Assembly: GCA_021793235.1 (NCBI GenBank)
Contig: JAJYTD010000002.1
Location: 62,001-126,000 of the forward strand
DNA from: Actinomycetes bacterium
GTDB taxonomy: Bacteria; Actinomycetota; Actinomycetes; Streptosporangiales; Streptosporangiaceae
DNA: 64,000 nucleotides
Direction: 5' to 3'
The notes under the pieces were generated by a model. It ran no database searches. It saw nothing but the letters and a program-made list of their open reading frames with translations, and was not told the origin of the DNA. The first letter of the stretch is position 1; every line of letters begins with the position of its first letter. A program made the position numbers and the translations under genes. Below, piece after piece: positions 24,796-33,715 of this stretch.

Positions 24796-24873
24796 CTAGC
24801 TACAACAGAGTGCGCTCGCCTGCTGGCGCAGATCGACGTGCAGGCGCTGGACGAGCAGCTCACCGGCGGACAT
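24796..24873 (-). CDS. Cys-containing leader peptide (RLHVDLxxQASALC type)
   Basis: A 25-residue reading frame whose end is RLHVDLRQQASALCCS. This is the hallmark of a family of actinobacterial leader peptides found before sulfur-assimilation genes; its two adjacent Cys codons near the stop suit ribosome-mediated attenuation. ATG 24873 is used here; ATG 24882 would add three residues. Just downstream, GGCCCCTG-CCG-CAGGGGCC (about 24770-24788) forms a strong hairpin before the FMN reductase. The regulatory model is inference. Confidence 0.65.
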   Translation of the reverse strand: MSAGELLVQRLHVDLRQQASALCCS

Positions 24874-25071
24874 GCTTTCCATAATGAGTGGGGCGGGCGC
24901 CATCGTCAATGCGTGCCGGGTATGGCGTGCCACCCGCAGAAGCACGGCGGCGCGCCAGGCGGCTGGCGAACGCGCGTAGCACCCGGCTCCGCAGGGATTC
25001 GGCAGCGCGGAACCGCATATCCTCCACCTGGACGCACACGGTGTGGCATCAGGCACAGGAGGAAGCAGAAC

Positions 25072-26232
25072 ATGGCCCAGGGCGCGACCGGTACGACTCT
25101 GACGAATGCGCGGCTGATCACGCCCGCAGGGGTCCGCGGCGGCTGGCTGCGCACTGAAGGGGGCCGTATCGCCGCGCTGGGATCAGCCGACGACGCACCG
25201 CCCGCAGACGGCTGCGCCGTCGACGTCGGCGGCCGGTGGCTCCTTCCGGGAGCCGTCGACATCCACATCCACGGCGGTGCCGGGGCCGCTTTCTCCCACA
25301 CCGACCCTGACCAGGCCATGGCCGTTGTCGAGTACAACCGTTCCCAGGGCGTCACCACGGTTGTGGCAGGCCTGGTCAGCGCCACCCCCGCCGACACCCT
25401 CGCCCAGGTGTCCGCACTGGCCGAACTCGCCGAAGCCGGGGAGATCGCCGGTATCTACCTGGAGGGCCCCTACATTTCGGCGGCCAAGTGCGGGGCACAC
25501 GACCCTGCTGTGCTGCGCGATCCCGACTTGGCGGAATTCACCGCGATCCTGAAGGCCGGCCGGGGACATGTCGCGATGATCACCATCGCTCCGGAGCTGC
25601 CCGGATCCCTGGAACTGATCCGGGCCGCCGCCGCCGAAGGCGTCGTCTCCGCCGTCGGCCATACCGAGGCCGGGTACGACCAGACTCGGGCGGCCTTCGA
25701 CGCCGGGGCGACCGTCGCCACCCACATCTACAACCAGATGCGTCCCCTGCACCACCGAGAGCCCGGTCCGATCGCCGCGGCGCTCAATGACGAGCGGGTC
25801 ACCGTGGAGCTGATCAACGATGGCGTGCACGTCCATCCGGGAGCCGCCGAGTTGGTGTTCAATGCGGCCGGCGCCGGACGCGTCGCGCTCATCACCGACG
25901 CGATGGCCGCCACAGGGCTGGGCGACGGCGAATACACACTGGGCGAACTGCGCGTTCGGGTGCACAACGGCGAGGCCCGGCTGGTGGACAGCGGACAGAT
26001 CGCCAGCAGCACCATTGTGCTGCCCGATGCGATCCGCCGCGCGGTGCGCACCATCAACGGCGTGGATCTGGAAGCAGCGGCGCATTCGGCTACGGCCGTG
26101 CCGGCCCGGGCGCTCGGCCTGGACGACGTGGGATCGCTCACTGTGGGCAGTCGGGCCGACCTGCTCCTGTTGGACGAGGATCTCACCGTGGTCGCTGTCA
26201 TGCACCGGGGGTCCTGGGTGCGCCGGCTTTAG
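25072..26232 (+). CDS. nagA: N-acetylglucosamine-6-phosphate deacetylase
   Basis: A 386-residue amidohydrolase. Metal ligands are visible in VDIHIHGGAG, the catalytic IYLEGPYISAAKCGAHDP, VGHTEAGYD and the HIYNQMRPLHHREPG stretch; the general acid Asp is in ALITDAMAATGL. The length fits NagA. ATG 25072 is preceded by AGGAGGAAGCAG. The enzyme removes acetate from GlcNAc-6-phosphate, the product of the phosphotransferase system encoded at 48.6-55.5 kb. It stands alone here, with no dre site that I can see just upstream. Confidence 0.9.
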   Translation: MAQGATGTTLTNARLITPAGVRGGWLRTEGGRIAALGSADDAPPADGCAVDVGGRWLLPGAVDIHIHGGAGAAFSHTDPDQAMAVVEYNRSQGVTTVVAGLVSATPADTLAQVSALAELAEAGEIAGIYLEGPYISAAKCGAHDPAVLRDPDLAEFTAILKAGRGHVAMITIAPELPGSLELIRAAAAEGVVSAVGHTEAGYDQTRAAFDAGATVATHIYNQMRPLHHREPGPIAAALNDERVTVELINDGVHVHPGAAELVFNAAGAGRVALITDAMAATGLGDGEYTLGELRVRVHNGEARLVDSGQIASSTIVLPDAIRRAVRTINGVDLEAAAHSATAVPARALGLDDVGSLTVGSRADLLLLDEDLTVVAVMHRGSWVRRL

Positions 26233-26264
26233 GTCGTGTTCGCCGAATCATTTCGTCAAACACT

Positions 26265-26288
26265 CCCTGGCACCCCTCGTGCCCAGGG
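26265..26288 (+). terminator. Hairpin after nagA
   Basis: CCCTGGCAC and GTGCCCAGGG pair with one bulged C around CCCTC, 33 bases past the nagA stop. Confidence 0.4.
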
Positions 26289-26471
26289 GGCTCCCGCCGA
26301 GGTCGTACCCCGGTTCCCTCTCCTACTGCGCGGCTTCGCCGTTTTCGCGCATCGAAGCCCGGGCTGCTGCCGCCGATCCGGCGGCCAGCATGCAGCGAAT
26401 ACATTATGCATCTATCAAACAACACAGGGTAGCGAGTGCGGGTGAGAGCAGCCGACCGCAAGGAGGCCGTC

Positions 26472-26786
26472 ATGACCGACCCGCGACCCGCCCACTCCCG
26501 CACTCCTCCCGCCACGGTGCCCCACTCGGTGGAGCGCCGACAGCTCTCCGAGTTGGCATCCGCCCTGACACGCTACGGAGTGTGGGCAAGGATCATCGAC
26601 GACGGCCCACCGTTTCTCCGAGTGAGCAACCCCGAATCGGAATACGCCGTCGAAGACGTCGTGTGCGAGCGCCGGTCCCATGTCCACGCGTTCCTCGCGT
26701 CGTTCGGCATCTACCTGGGCAGCAGCGACAGCATCGACCTCACCGCGAAGAAGGTCGCCTGGCTGGTGGGCGCCACTGGCCGCTGA
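26472..26786 (+). CDS. Hypothetical 104-residue protein
   Basis: ATG 26472 follows AAGGAGGCCGTC. The product is soluble, with a polar Pro-rich start and a compact alpha/beta-looking domain (YGVWARIIDDGPPFLRVSN through FLASFGIYLGSSDSIDL, ending KKVAWLVGATGR). Codon bias is typical of the neighbourhood. I do not recognise the family. It faces the RDD gene convergently. Confidence 0.65.
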   Translation: MTDPRPAHSRTPPATVPHSVERRQLSELASALTRYGVWARIIDDGPPFLRVSNPESEYAVEDVVCERRSHVHAFLASFGIYLGSSDSIDLTAKKVAWLVGATGR

Positions 26787-26819
26787 CCGCGCCCGAGACG
26801 TGGCCGCGCTTCGCGGCGG

Positions 26820-28703
26820 TCAGAACCGCAGCGTCTGCTTCCAGGCGATGACCCGGGTCTTGGACAGGCGGTCGCGGATACCGCGCCGGCCGGTTCGGTC
26901 GGAGAGCGCGACAAGGAAGTCCGCGAGCAGGCCGAGAAGGGGGATCGCCGCCAAGACGAACAAGAGGACGGTGCGGACAGCCGCGGACCGTCCGGACAGG
27001 CGGGTGCCGGCCCCGGTGCTCACGACGCGGATCCCGACGACGGCCTTGCCGACCGTCTGCCCGCGGTTCATGGTGGGCGCCCAGTGGTAGTAGAAGACCG
27101 TGGTCAGCATCAGCGCCAGCACGATCAGAAGGGAGGCGACGAATGATTCGCCGGAGTCCTCGATCGGCAGGAACGGCCCCAGGATCAGTAGCATCATCAG
27201 CCCCATCCCGCCGAGGTAGATGACGAACGCCATCGCCCCGGACAGCACGGCGTCGATCGCGAACGCGCCGAAACGCTTGTCCAGCGGTGCGGGGGCCGCC
27301 GACGCCAGGATCGCCCGCTCGGCTTCGGCCTCGCGCTCGGCGTCCTCCGGGGTCCAGGCGCCGCGTTCGAAGCGTTCCTTCGCGGCCCGGTCCACCATGC
27401 CGGTCAGGATGAAGTAGGCGGGCGCCGACACCAGCATCCCCAGCAATGGGAACACGATCCAGTCCCCCGGTGCCCACGCCAGGCCGAGCACCATCAGCGG
27501 AAGCACGACCAGGGTCGCGCCCCAGAGGCGCCCGCCGCGGAGTTGGAGCAGGAACCGGCGCATGCGGGCGGGGACACGCCACAGGCAGAGCAGCGTATAA
27601 GCCGCCCAGGCCGTGACCGGAGCGGCGAAGACGGCGCGCACCACGGTGGCGGTCCGGATCCCTTCCCCGGCCGCGAAGCCCACCTGGCCGCTGCTCGCGT
27701 CTGCGGCCCAGACGTAGGCGGCGGGTGCGAAGAGCGAGAAGTTCCGGTTCTCTGGAACGGCCGGAGGAGAGGGAGAAGAGAAGTCCGGGATGTCGATGTC
27801 GATATCAGGAATATCGGGGGCTTCGATGGACGGAGGGTCGATAGGATCTTGAGAGGGAAACCCGTTTCCCTCCGGGCTCCAGGACTCCGGCGACGGCTCG
27901 ACGGCCTCGGGCGCATTCGGGGATGTGTCCTCGGAGGGACTCGCGTGCCCCACCGCGAACACGATCATCAGCATGAGCGCCAGCGGAATCGCCACCGTGA
28001 TGAGCCGCGCGGTGAACGTCCGGCAGATCACATACGCATCGCGCAGGCTGTTTATGGCGCGCGGGTCCAGGGCGATCGCGGCCAGCAGGTGTTCCAGGGC
28101 CTGGATCCTGCGCTTCCGTGCGGTCTGTACCCCGCCCAGCAGCCCCATCAGCCATGCCGACTCCGGATTGAGGCGGACTCCTTCGCGGACATGCCGGAGG
28201 GCGGCGTCCAGATCGCCCAGCGCCTTGTACGCGATCGCGATGTTGCCCTGCACCGTCGCGCTTTCAGGGGCGAGTTCGATGGCGCGTGCAGCGGCGGCCC
28301 GGGCGTCGGCCGCCAGGCGCTCCCGTTCGGGGAACCCCTTCTTGTAGTAGGCCGCGAAAGCCATGGCGGCGAGCATGTGGCCGTCGGCGTCCTCGGGGGC
28401 GAGCTGGATCATCTCCCGTGCCGGCTCCAGCGCTTCGGGCATCCGGTCGGAGAACATCAGGCCGAAGGCCAGCTGCCGGAACGCGATGGCGCTCGGCCCC
28501 CCCGCGGCAAGGGCGCGTTGGGCCGCTTCGATCGCTTCCGGTCCCTGCTTCAGCTCGACGTGGGCGGTGGCTTTCGCGACCCACAGGCGATGGTCGTCGG
28601 GGTTGGCGGCAAGCCCGTGGCCGAGGATCTCCAGCGCTTCGGAGTACCTGCCCATGCCCAACCGCACCGAGGCGCGTTGGAGGATGTCCTGAACGTCGGC
28701 CAC
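26820..28703 (-). CDS. TPR-RDD fusion membrane protein
   Basis: A 627-residue protein. The first ~230 residues are tetratricopeptide repeats (GRYSEALEILGHGLAANPDD; AIAYKALGDLDAALRHVREG). Then come a membrane span, an acidic low-complexity insert (DIPDIDIDIPDFSSPSPPA) and several more spans, ending in an RDD domain: DKRFGAFAIDAVLSG with the R-x-x-D arrangement and the conserved NRGQTVGKAVVGIRVVST. It is three bases from the upstream AAA ATPase stop, so the two form an operon. Its job is unknown; TPRs suggest a protein partner, perhaps the ATPase. Confidence 0.8.
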   Translation of the reverse strand: MADVQDILQRASVRLGMGRYSEALEILGHGLAANPDDHRLWVAKATAHVELKQGPEAIEAAQRALAAGGPSAIAFRQLAFGLMFSDRMPEALEPAREMIQLAPEDADGHMLAAMAFAAYYKKGFPERERLAADARAAAARAIELAPESATVQGNIAIAYKALGDLDAALRHVREGVRLNPESAWLMGLLGGVQTARKRRIQALEHLLAAIALDPRAINSLRDAYVICRTFTARLITVAIPLALMLMIVFAVGHASPSEDTSPNAPEAVEPSPESWSPEGNGFPSQDPIDPPSIEAPDIPDIDIDIPDFSSPSPPAVPENRNFSLFAPAAYVWAADASSGQVGFAAGEGIRTATVVRAVFAAPVTAWAAYTLLCLWRVPARMRRFLLQLRGGRLWGATLVVLPLMVLGLAWAPGDWIVFPLLGMLVSAPAYFILTGMVDRAAKERFERGAWTPEDAEREAEAERAILASAAPAPLDKRFGAFAIDAVLSGAMAFVIYLGGMGLMMLLILGPFLPIEDSGESFVASLLIVLALMLTTVFYYHWAPTMNRGQTVGKAVVGIRVVSTGAGTRLSGRSAAVRTVLLFVLAAIPLLGLLADFLVALSDRTGRRGIRDRLSKTRVIAWKQTLRF

Positions 28704-28706
28704 TGG

Positions 28707-30026
28707 TTACCGCCAGGACTTGCCTCGCGAACGGATGAACTCGGCAAGGTCGTCGTAGGCGCCGTCGTTGGAGAACTCCACGACGTTGCGCGCGGTCTCC
28801 AACCACGGCCCGGTGGACGGCCGTACCTCGCCCAGGACGTACTGGAAGTCCTTCATGCTGATCGGACGCACGGTCCCAGTACGGGCCGAGTCCAGCATGG
28901 CGCGCTCGGCCGCGCTGTCCACGAGGTGGGCGATGTCTGCCCCGGAGAACCCCTCGGTGTGCTTGGCGATCTTCTTCGCGTCGATGCCGGCGGCGGGGCG
29001 CTCCTTCAGCCCGGCCTCCACCAGCGCCGCGCGCGCCTGCAGGTCCGGCGGCGGGACGAAGAGCATGCGGTCGAGCCGTCCGGGCCGCTTGAGCGCGCTG
29101 TCGATCTCCCACGGGTGGTTGGTGGCGGCGAGGAAGAAGACGCCCTCGTTGTCATCCTCCACCGAATCCAGCTCGGTGAGCAGCTGTGTGACCAGAGGTC
29201 GCAGCATGGCCGCGGTGCTCCCCCGCCGTCCGCCCATCGCGTCCAGCTCGTCCAGGAAGACCACCGACGGCCGGTACTGGCGCGCTTGCCGGAACAGCGC
29301 CTGTAGATTCCGCTCACCGCTGCCCATCTGCCCGCCGGTTATGTCGGCGACCGAGACGGAGAGGAACCGCGCTCCGATCTCGCCGGCGACGGCTTTGGCC
29401 ATGAACGTCTTACCGCAACCGGGCGGGCCGTACAGCAGCAGGCCGCCGCGCAGGTTCTTCGCATAGGCCTTGCGCAGCTCCTCGTTGCGCATCGGCATCA
29501 GGAACGCGGCGTTGATCCGCTCCTTGACCTTCTCCATACCGGCCACGTCGGCCAACGTGACCTTCGCCTGCTCGGGCGGGAAGTCGTCGGACATGAGCGG
29601 CTCGGGCTCGCCCAGGTTCCACGAGGAGGCACCCGTATCCTGCCCGCCGCGGTCGGCGCCGTCGTCGCGTACGAGCGTGGCCGTACCGCCGCCGCCCTGG
29701 TCGAGGAATCCGAACCCGACTCCCGAAGCGGGCTCGGGCCCGGGCTGCTCGGGTTGCGGTTCGGGTCGCGGCTCATTCTGCGGAGGTTGCGCCGCGGCCG
29801 CCTCGGCCGGTGTCACCGGCTGGCCGAGCGCCTTTCCCATCAGTTCCTTGGCCTTGTCCGACTGCGGATCCTGCTGCAGCGCGGTGGCGATGTGCGGGAT
29901 CGCCGTGTCCGTCTCCCTGGAGGCGAGCAGCAGCTCCGCCAGGTGCAGCCGCAGGACCGGGTCCCCCGGCGAGGCTTCGACCGCCGCGGAGATACTGGCG
30001 ATGAGCTGCTCACGCGAAGAGTCCAC
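28707..30026 (-). CDS. AAA ATPase (FtsH/CDC48-like) with N-terminal TPR-like region
   Basis: A 439-residue protein from GTG 30026; an ATG at 30080 would add 18 residues. The N-terminus is a helical repeat-like region (LRLHLAELLLASRETDTAIP), then a Pro/Gln linker, then one AAA domain with Walker A LLYGPPGCGKTFMAKAV, Walker B VVFLDELDAMGGRRG, sensor-1 FFLAATNHPWEID and an arginine-finger RPGRLDRMLFV. There is no protease or membrane domain, so it is a soluble remodeller. Operon with the TPR-RDD gene. Confidence 0.85.
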   Translation of the reverse strand: MDSSREQLIASISAAVEASPGDPVLRLHLAELLLASRETDTAIPHIATALQQDPQSDKAKELMGKALGQPVTPAEAAAAQPPQNEPRPEPQPEQPGPEPASGVGFGFLDQGGGGTATLVRDDGADRGGQDTGASSWNLGEPEPLMSDDFPPEQAKVTLADVAGMEKVKERINAAFLMPMRNEELRKAYAKNLRGGLLLYGPPGCGKTFMAKAVAGEIGARFLSVSVADITGGQMGSGERNLQALFRQARQYRPSVVFLDELDAMGGRRGSTAAMLRPLVTQLLTELDSVEDDNEGVFFLAATNHPWEIDSALKRPGRLDRMLFVPPPDLQARAALVEAGLKERPAAGIDAKKIAKHTEGFSGADIAHLVDSAAERAMLDSARTGTVRPISMKDFQYVLGEVRPSTGPWLETARNVVEFSNDGAYDDLAEFIRSRGKSWR

Positions 30027-30238
30027 GAACTGACCACTCCTGGGGGGTAGGCCCGGAATACGGGGCATCGCTGAAGCCACCGCCGACCGAGAACCGACGG
30101 CACAGTGGGAGTGATAAGTCTACAACGCCCCACGTTTACCTCTTTACCGCCTTTACGCCCCTTCCGTCTCCACGATGAGGGTGGCCGGTCTGGGCCGGCG
30201 ACCATCCCCACGACCGTGAGAAGCCATGGAAAGCACAA

Positions 30239-30287
30239 CGGCCCGCGGTGGAGAAGCGGTCTGCGACCGCTTCTCCACCGCGGGCCG
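30239..30287. repeat. Perfect 23-bp hairpin with 3-nt loop
   Basis: Arms at 30239-30261 and 30265-30287 pair completely around TGC; they contain GCGGTGGAGAAGCGGTC. It lies between the AAA ATPase promoter and the ssrA terminator. Possibly a second, bidirectional terminator for ssrA; there is no T-run on either side. Confidence 0.5.
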
Positions 30288-30365
30288 GCTCGGGGGCCTT
30301 GCCCGCCTGCACCCGACCGCACGGGGCAAAACCCGGCGTCGGGGGGTTCGGGGAGTCGCTCCCCG

Positions 30366-30420
30366 GAAAAAGCAGCGGCCCGTGCGGAAGATGAGCAGAG
30401 CTCACCGTCCGCACGGGCCG
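30366..30420 (-). terminator. Rho-independent terminator of ssrA
   Basis: CGGCCCGTGCGGA (30376-30388) pairs with TCCGCACGGGCCG (30408-30420). On the minus strand the stem is followed by CTGCTTTTTCC, a proper T-run. It starts six bases past the tmRNA 3' end. Confidence 0.8.
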
Positions 30421-30425
30421 ACTCG

Positions 30426-30796
30426 TGGAGGTGGCGGGAATCGAACCCGCGTCCTTCAGTGACGCATCAGGGCTTCTCCGGGTGCAGTTCGTGCTGCCGT
30501 TCTACTTGGCTCCAGCACTCCCACGAACAGGTCGCTGACGAGCCCAGCCACGAAAATGTCCCACTCAGGCCCCGTGGCCTGATCTGAGCGGTAAGTCCCC
30601 TCAACGATGCCGGGTCCTGAGCCGAGGACGAACTCAGGCCGACAGAGACGCTATCGCTTAGGCAGCGAGAGCGAACTCAGTGCGCTTGGAATTGGCACTT
30701 GATATTTAGCGCGAATGCAGGATTAACGAGGTCACATACGCAACCCTCGACCCGCTTCCCCTGAAACGGCGACCGAAGTCGAAACCGATCACCCCC
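30426..30796 (-). ncRNA. ssrA: tmRNA (transfer-messenger RNA)
   Basis: The minus strand starts GGGGGTG at 30796 and ends CACCTCC plus discriminator A at 30426; these pair as the acceptor stem with the conserved G-U. The T arm GGGTTCGATTCCC precedes the 3' stem. The tag frame (30658-30696) reads ANSKRTEFALAA and stop, with GCC as resume codon and the usual ALAA end. CCA is not encoded. tmRNA rescues stalled ribosomes with SmpB, encoded 2.4 kb upstream on the same strand. Confidence 0.95.
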
Positions 30797-31174
30797 TGTG
30801 GAATTATCAACGAGCCCGAAAGCCCGACATGCGGGACCACTCGGTGTTCCCGATGATCCAACGCTACCGGTACAACACTGCCGAGGCCAAGCTCATTCCC
30901 ACCCTCCGGCATGCTGTTACGGCACCGAGACCGACCCTTTGATGTGGAGAATCCCCCGCGGGCGCGGACGGGAACCATCGACGCTGCCCGCGAGGGCGGC
31001 CGGCAGGGTCAGGCCGGCCTCTCACCGACAGGGCCTCCCCCGAGACAAAGCCCTGTCTCTGTGACTGTGTCCCGCAACCCCCTTTGCGGTCCCAGTCACC
31101 CGTAAAGACGCCACGAGGGGCCCGCAGGGTTGCTTCCGGTCCGCAGAAATTCAGCGGGAGATCTCCGGGCGCCC
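30797..31174. other. Gap between ssrA and the PBP-like gene
   Basis: This holds the ssrA promoter at its left end and a small hairpin GAGACA-aagccc-TGTCTC near 31050. No coding frame is convincing. Confidence 0.4.
30803..30808 (-). promoter_or_regulatory. -10 element of ssrA
   Basis: GATAAT on the minus strand ends six bases before the first tmRNA nucleotide, the right position for a sigma-70-type -10. The -35 is not clear. Confidence 0.55.
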
Positions 31175-33178
31175 CTACTGTCCGATCGCCTCGCCCGGAT
31201 CCGCCGCAGAGTCCGCGGAATCCGCACCACTGTCGGTGTCGCCGCCCTGCTGTTCGCCGCCGGCGAGCTTCTCGACGTAATCGAACGGCAGTTGCTGCAG
31301 GAAGGAGCCTGCCGCGGTGGTCGCGTACTGGTCCCACTGCTGTGCCGGATCGACCTCGGCCACAACAGCGAAGGCAAGGCCGCCCTGGTAACCGACGAAC
31401 CACTGCACAGCGGTCTTTTTCCCGTCCACCTTCTGCTCGGCGGTCGCCGATTGGCCGTGCACCGGGATCACGCCCACGTTCGCGTTCGCGGCGCTCACCT
31501 CGACAGCGGAGCGCATCATCGCGCGCAGCTCCTTGACGGTACTCGGATCGAGTTCCCGTGGCCCCTCGACTTCGGCGCCCTCGTCGGTACCGGGGTCCTC
31601 ACCTTCTGCGATGATCCGCGGCGGATGCCAGGCACCTTCGGCCACACTACCGGCCACCAGCGCCATTGAGAGAGGACTGACCTTCACCTGGCCTTGGCCG
31701 ACCATGGCCGCGGCGGTCTCGGCCGCGGAGTCCGGCGAGGCGAACTCTCCGTTGAAGGTCGGCACCGAAAGCCGCCAGTCTCCACCGATCCCGAAGTCGG
31801 CCGCAGCGGTTTCGAGCGCGTCGGCGCCCACCTTTTCACCGAGGCCGGCGAAGGCCGTGGTGCAGGTGTAGGTGAAGTCCAGGGCGAGATCGGGGGTGCC
31901 CCACAGCCCATTGTTGTTGGGGTTGGTGAAGGTCTGGTCGCCGACCTTCACCTGCTGGTCACAGGGGACGGTGTCATCGGAGCTGACCGCTCCGGACTGC
32001 AATGAGGCCGCTGCCGAGACGATGGTGAACGCCTCACCGGGCTGGTACTCGCTGGTGAGCGCTCCGTCGTTGTCCACGCTGCCGGGGGCGCCGGCCGCGG
32101 AGAGGATCTCCCCGCTGCGCGCATCCAGGGCGACCAGGTAACCCTTGCCCGGCAGCAGCTCCAGCGCGGCCTCACTCGCCTGCTGCACCTCGGCGTCCAG
32201 GGTCGTCGTCAGCGACCCGCTCTCCGTCCCCGGCCAGGTCTCCAGCACCCCGGTCTGCTTCCCCGTGCCGTCAAGGGTCACGATCTCGGTTGTCGCGGTG
32301 CCGGCGAGCCGCTGCTGGAAGGCGTTCTGCAAGCCGTTCAGACCGACGGTGTCGCCGGCCTGGTAAGCGGTCGTGACGCGGGAGGAGACGTTGTGCTCGG
32401 CGGTGCCGGCGACCTCCCCGATGACGGCCTTCGCCATCTTGGGGTTCAACCGCATCTTCAGTTGCCTGGTCTCGACACCGGGGATCTGCTTCGCCTTCTT
32501 CTCCACCGAGGTCTTGACGTCGCCCTGCCGCATCAGGACGAGCGGCTGGAACTCCTCGGGCGGGGCTGAGCGCACCCGGTTGAGTAGCGGACCGGGGTCC
32601 TCTTCCAGTAGGTCGGCGAGCGCGCCGACCCCCTCCTCCTTGTCCTCCATATCGGCGGGGACCACGCCGAAGGCGGTGACCTTGTCCTGGCCGACCAGAG
32701 GCTCCTCGTTCCGATCGAAGATCTGGCCGCGGTCGGGCACGTCGTAGCTGACCGCGAGCCGTTCGTCCGCACCGAGTTCGGGGTGGATGACTGCGGGCGA
32801 CCAGTCGATCGTCCATCCGCTGTCATCGCGCGACAACGGTATGGAACCGGTATAGGTCCACACCGGGTCGCCGATACCGAGATCCGCCGTCGCATCGAAC
32901 TTCGCGGTGGCGGAGTCGCCCTCGCGTTCGAGCCCGCCGAGGGAGAACCGGATGGAAGCCAGGTCCAGCTGGGCATGCGCCTGTTCGAGCGCCTCCGCCA
33001 CCTCGTCCACGTCCCCGTTGGTCTGGTTCGCTGCGCCCTCGTACACTCCGGCCTGCCAGTCGAGCAGGAATGTGCGGACGGCGACTTCAGGGCTGGGTTG
33101 AGGGGCGCACGCGGCCACGGCGGCGAGAGCCGCCAGACCTGTGCCTGCTGCTAGGAGTCGACGGGGACGGGGGGACAC
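31175..33178 (-). CDS. PBP2-like lipoprotein with degenerate active site
   Basis: A 667-residue lipoprotein: signal LAAGTGLAALAAVAACAPQP with lipobox AAC, an NTF2-like MecA-N domain (VRTFLLDWQAGVYEGAANQT), a PBP dimerisation-like region and a transpeptidase domain. The three transpeptidase motifs are altered. Where family members have SxxK after YxPG this protein has YQPGEAFTIV (E and T); SxN is TCT in TYTCTTAFAGLG; KTG is QSA in HGQSATAEQ. It should not acylate beta-lactams or cross-link peptidoglycan. It lies between smpB and ssrA, 23 bases from smpB. A structural or regulatory role in the envelope is inference. Confidence 0.85.
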   Translation of the reverse strand: MSPRPRRLLAAGTGLAALAAVAACAPQPSPEVAVRTFLLDWQAGVYEGAANQTNGDVDEVAEALEQAHAQLDLASIRFSLGGLEREGDSATAKFDATADLGIGDPVWTYTGSIPLSRDDSGWTIDWSPAVIHPELGADERLAVSYDVPDRGQIFDRNEEPLVGQDKVTAFGVVPADMEDKEEGVGALADLLEEDPGPLLNRVRSAPPEEFQPLVLMRQGDVKTSVEKKAKQIPGVETRQLKMRLNPKMAKAVIGEVAGTAEHNVSSRVTTAYQAGDTVGLNGLQNAFQQRLAGTATTEIVTLDGTGKQTGVLETWPGTESGSLTTTLDAEVQQASEAALELLPGKGYLVALDARSGEILSAAGAPGSVDNDGALTSEYQPGEAFTIVSAAASLQSGAVSSDDTVPCDQQVKVGDQTFTNPNNNGLWGTPDLALDFTYTCTTAFAGLGEKVGADALETAAADFGIGGDWRLSVPTFNGEFASPDSAAETAAAMVGQGQVKVSPLSMALVAGSVAEGAWHPPRIIAEGEDPGTDEGAEVEGPRELDPSTVKELRAMMRSAVEVSAANANVGVIPVHGQSATAEQKVDGKKTAVQWFVGYQGGLAFAVVAEVDPAQQWDQYATTAAGSFLQQLPFDYVEKLAGGEQQGGDTDSGADSADSAADPGEAIGQ

Positions 33179-33201
33179 CGTGGTGATCCTTTCGCAACGC
33201 C

Positions 33202-33666
33202 TCAGCGCCGACGGCGGAGTGCGCGTTCTATGTCCCGCTGCGCCTCGCGTGCGGCGATGTCGTGACGTTTGTCGTGGGTACGCTTACCGCGTGCCAATGC
33301 GATCTCCACTTTGGCCTTGCCATCGCTGAAGTACAGCGACAGTGGCACAAGCGTGCGGCCCGCTTCCTGGGTCTTGCCGATCAGCCGGGAGATCTCGTCG
33401 CGGTGCAACAGCAGCTTACGCGGTCGGCGCGCGGCGTGGTTGGTCCACGTCCCGTGTGCGTACTCGGGAATGTGGACGTTCTCCAACCACACTTCTCCGT
33501 TCTTCACGTGGGCGAATCCGTCCACCAGCGAAGCGCGCCCGGCACGCAGCGACTTCACCTCGGTTCCGGTGAGCACGATGCCCGCCTCGTAGGTGTCGTC
33601 GATGTGGTAGTCGTACCGGGCACGCCGGTTCTGCGCGACAAGCTTGCGTCCTTTGTCCCGTGGCAC
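33202..33666 (-). CDS. smpB: SsrA-binding protein SmpB
   Basis: 154 residues, the normal length. The OB-fold core [39 protein letters not shown] and [13 protein letters not shown] are conserved, and the basic tail ends in IERALRRRR. It binds tmRNA and the ribosomal A site during trans-translation. It lies downstream of ftsX and 2.4 kb from ssrA. Confidence 0.95.
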   Translation of the reverse strand: MPRDKGRKLVAQNRRARYDYHIDDTYEAGIVLTGTEVKSLRAGRASLVDGFAHVKNGEVWLENVHIPEYAHGTWTNHAARRPRKLLLHRDEISRLIGKTQEAGRTLVPLSLYFSDGKAKVEIALARGKRTHDKRHDIAAREAQRDIERALRRRR

Positions 33667-33715
33667 AGGAGCCCCCTTTCTCTGCCGCCTGGTCAGCCGC
33701 AGGCCGGCCTCCGGC

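Noticed and set aside
24600-25060. Longer minus-strand frames around the leader peptide
   Set aside because: Only the terminal 25-28 residues match the leader-peptide family; the upstream extension is low-complexity and lacks a ribosome-binding site.
30700-30980. Small minus-strand frame over the tmRNA 5' end
   Set aside because: It overlaps a confident tmRNA gene and its promoter and has no homology.
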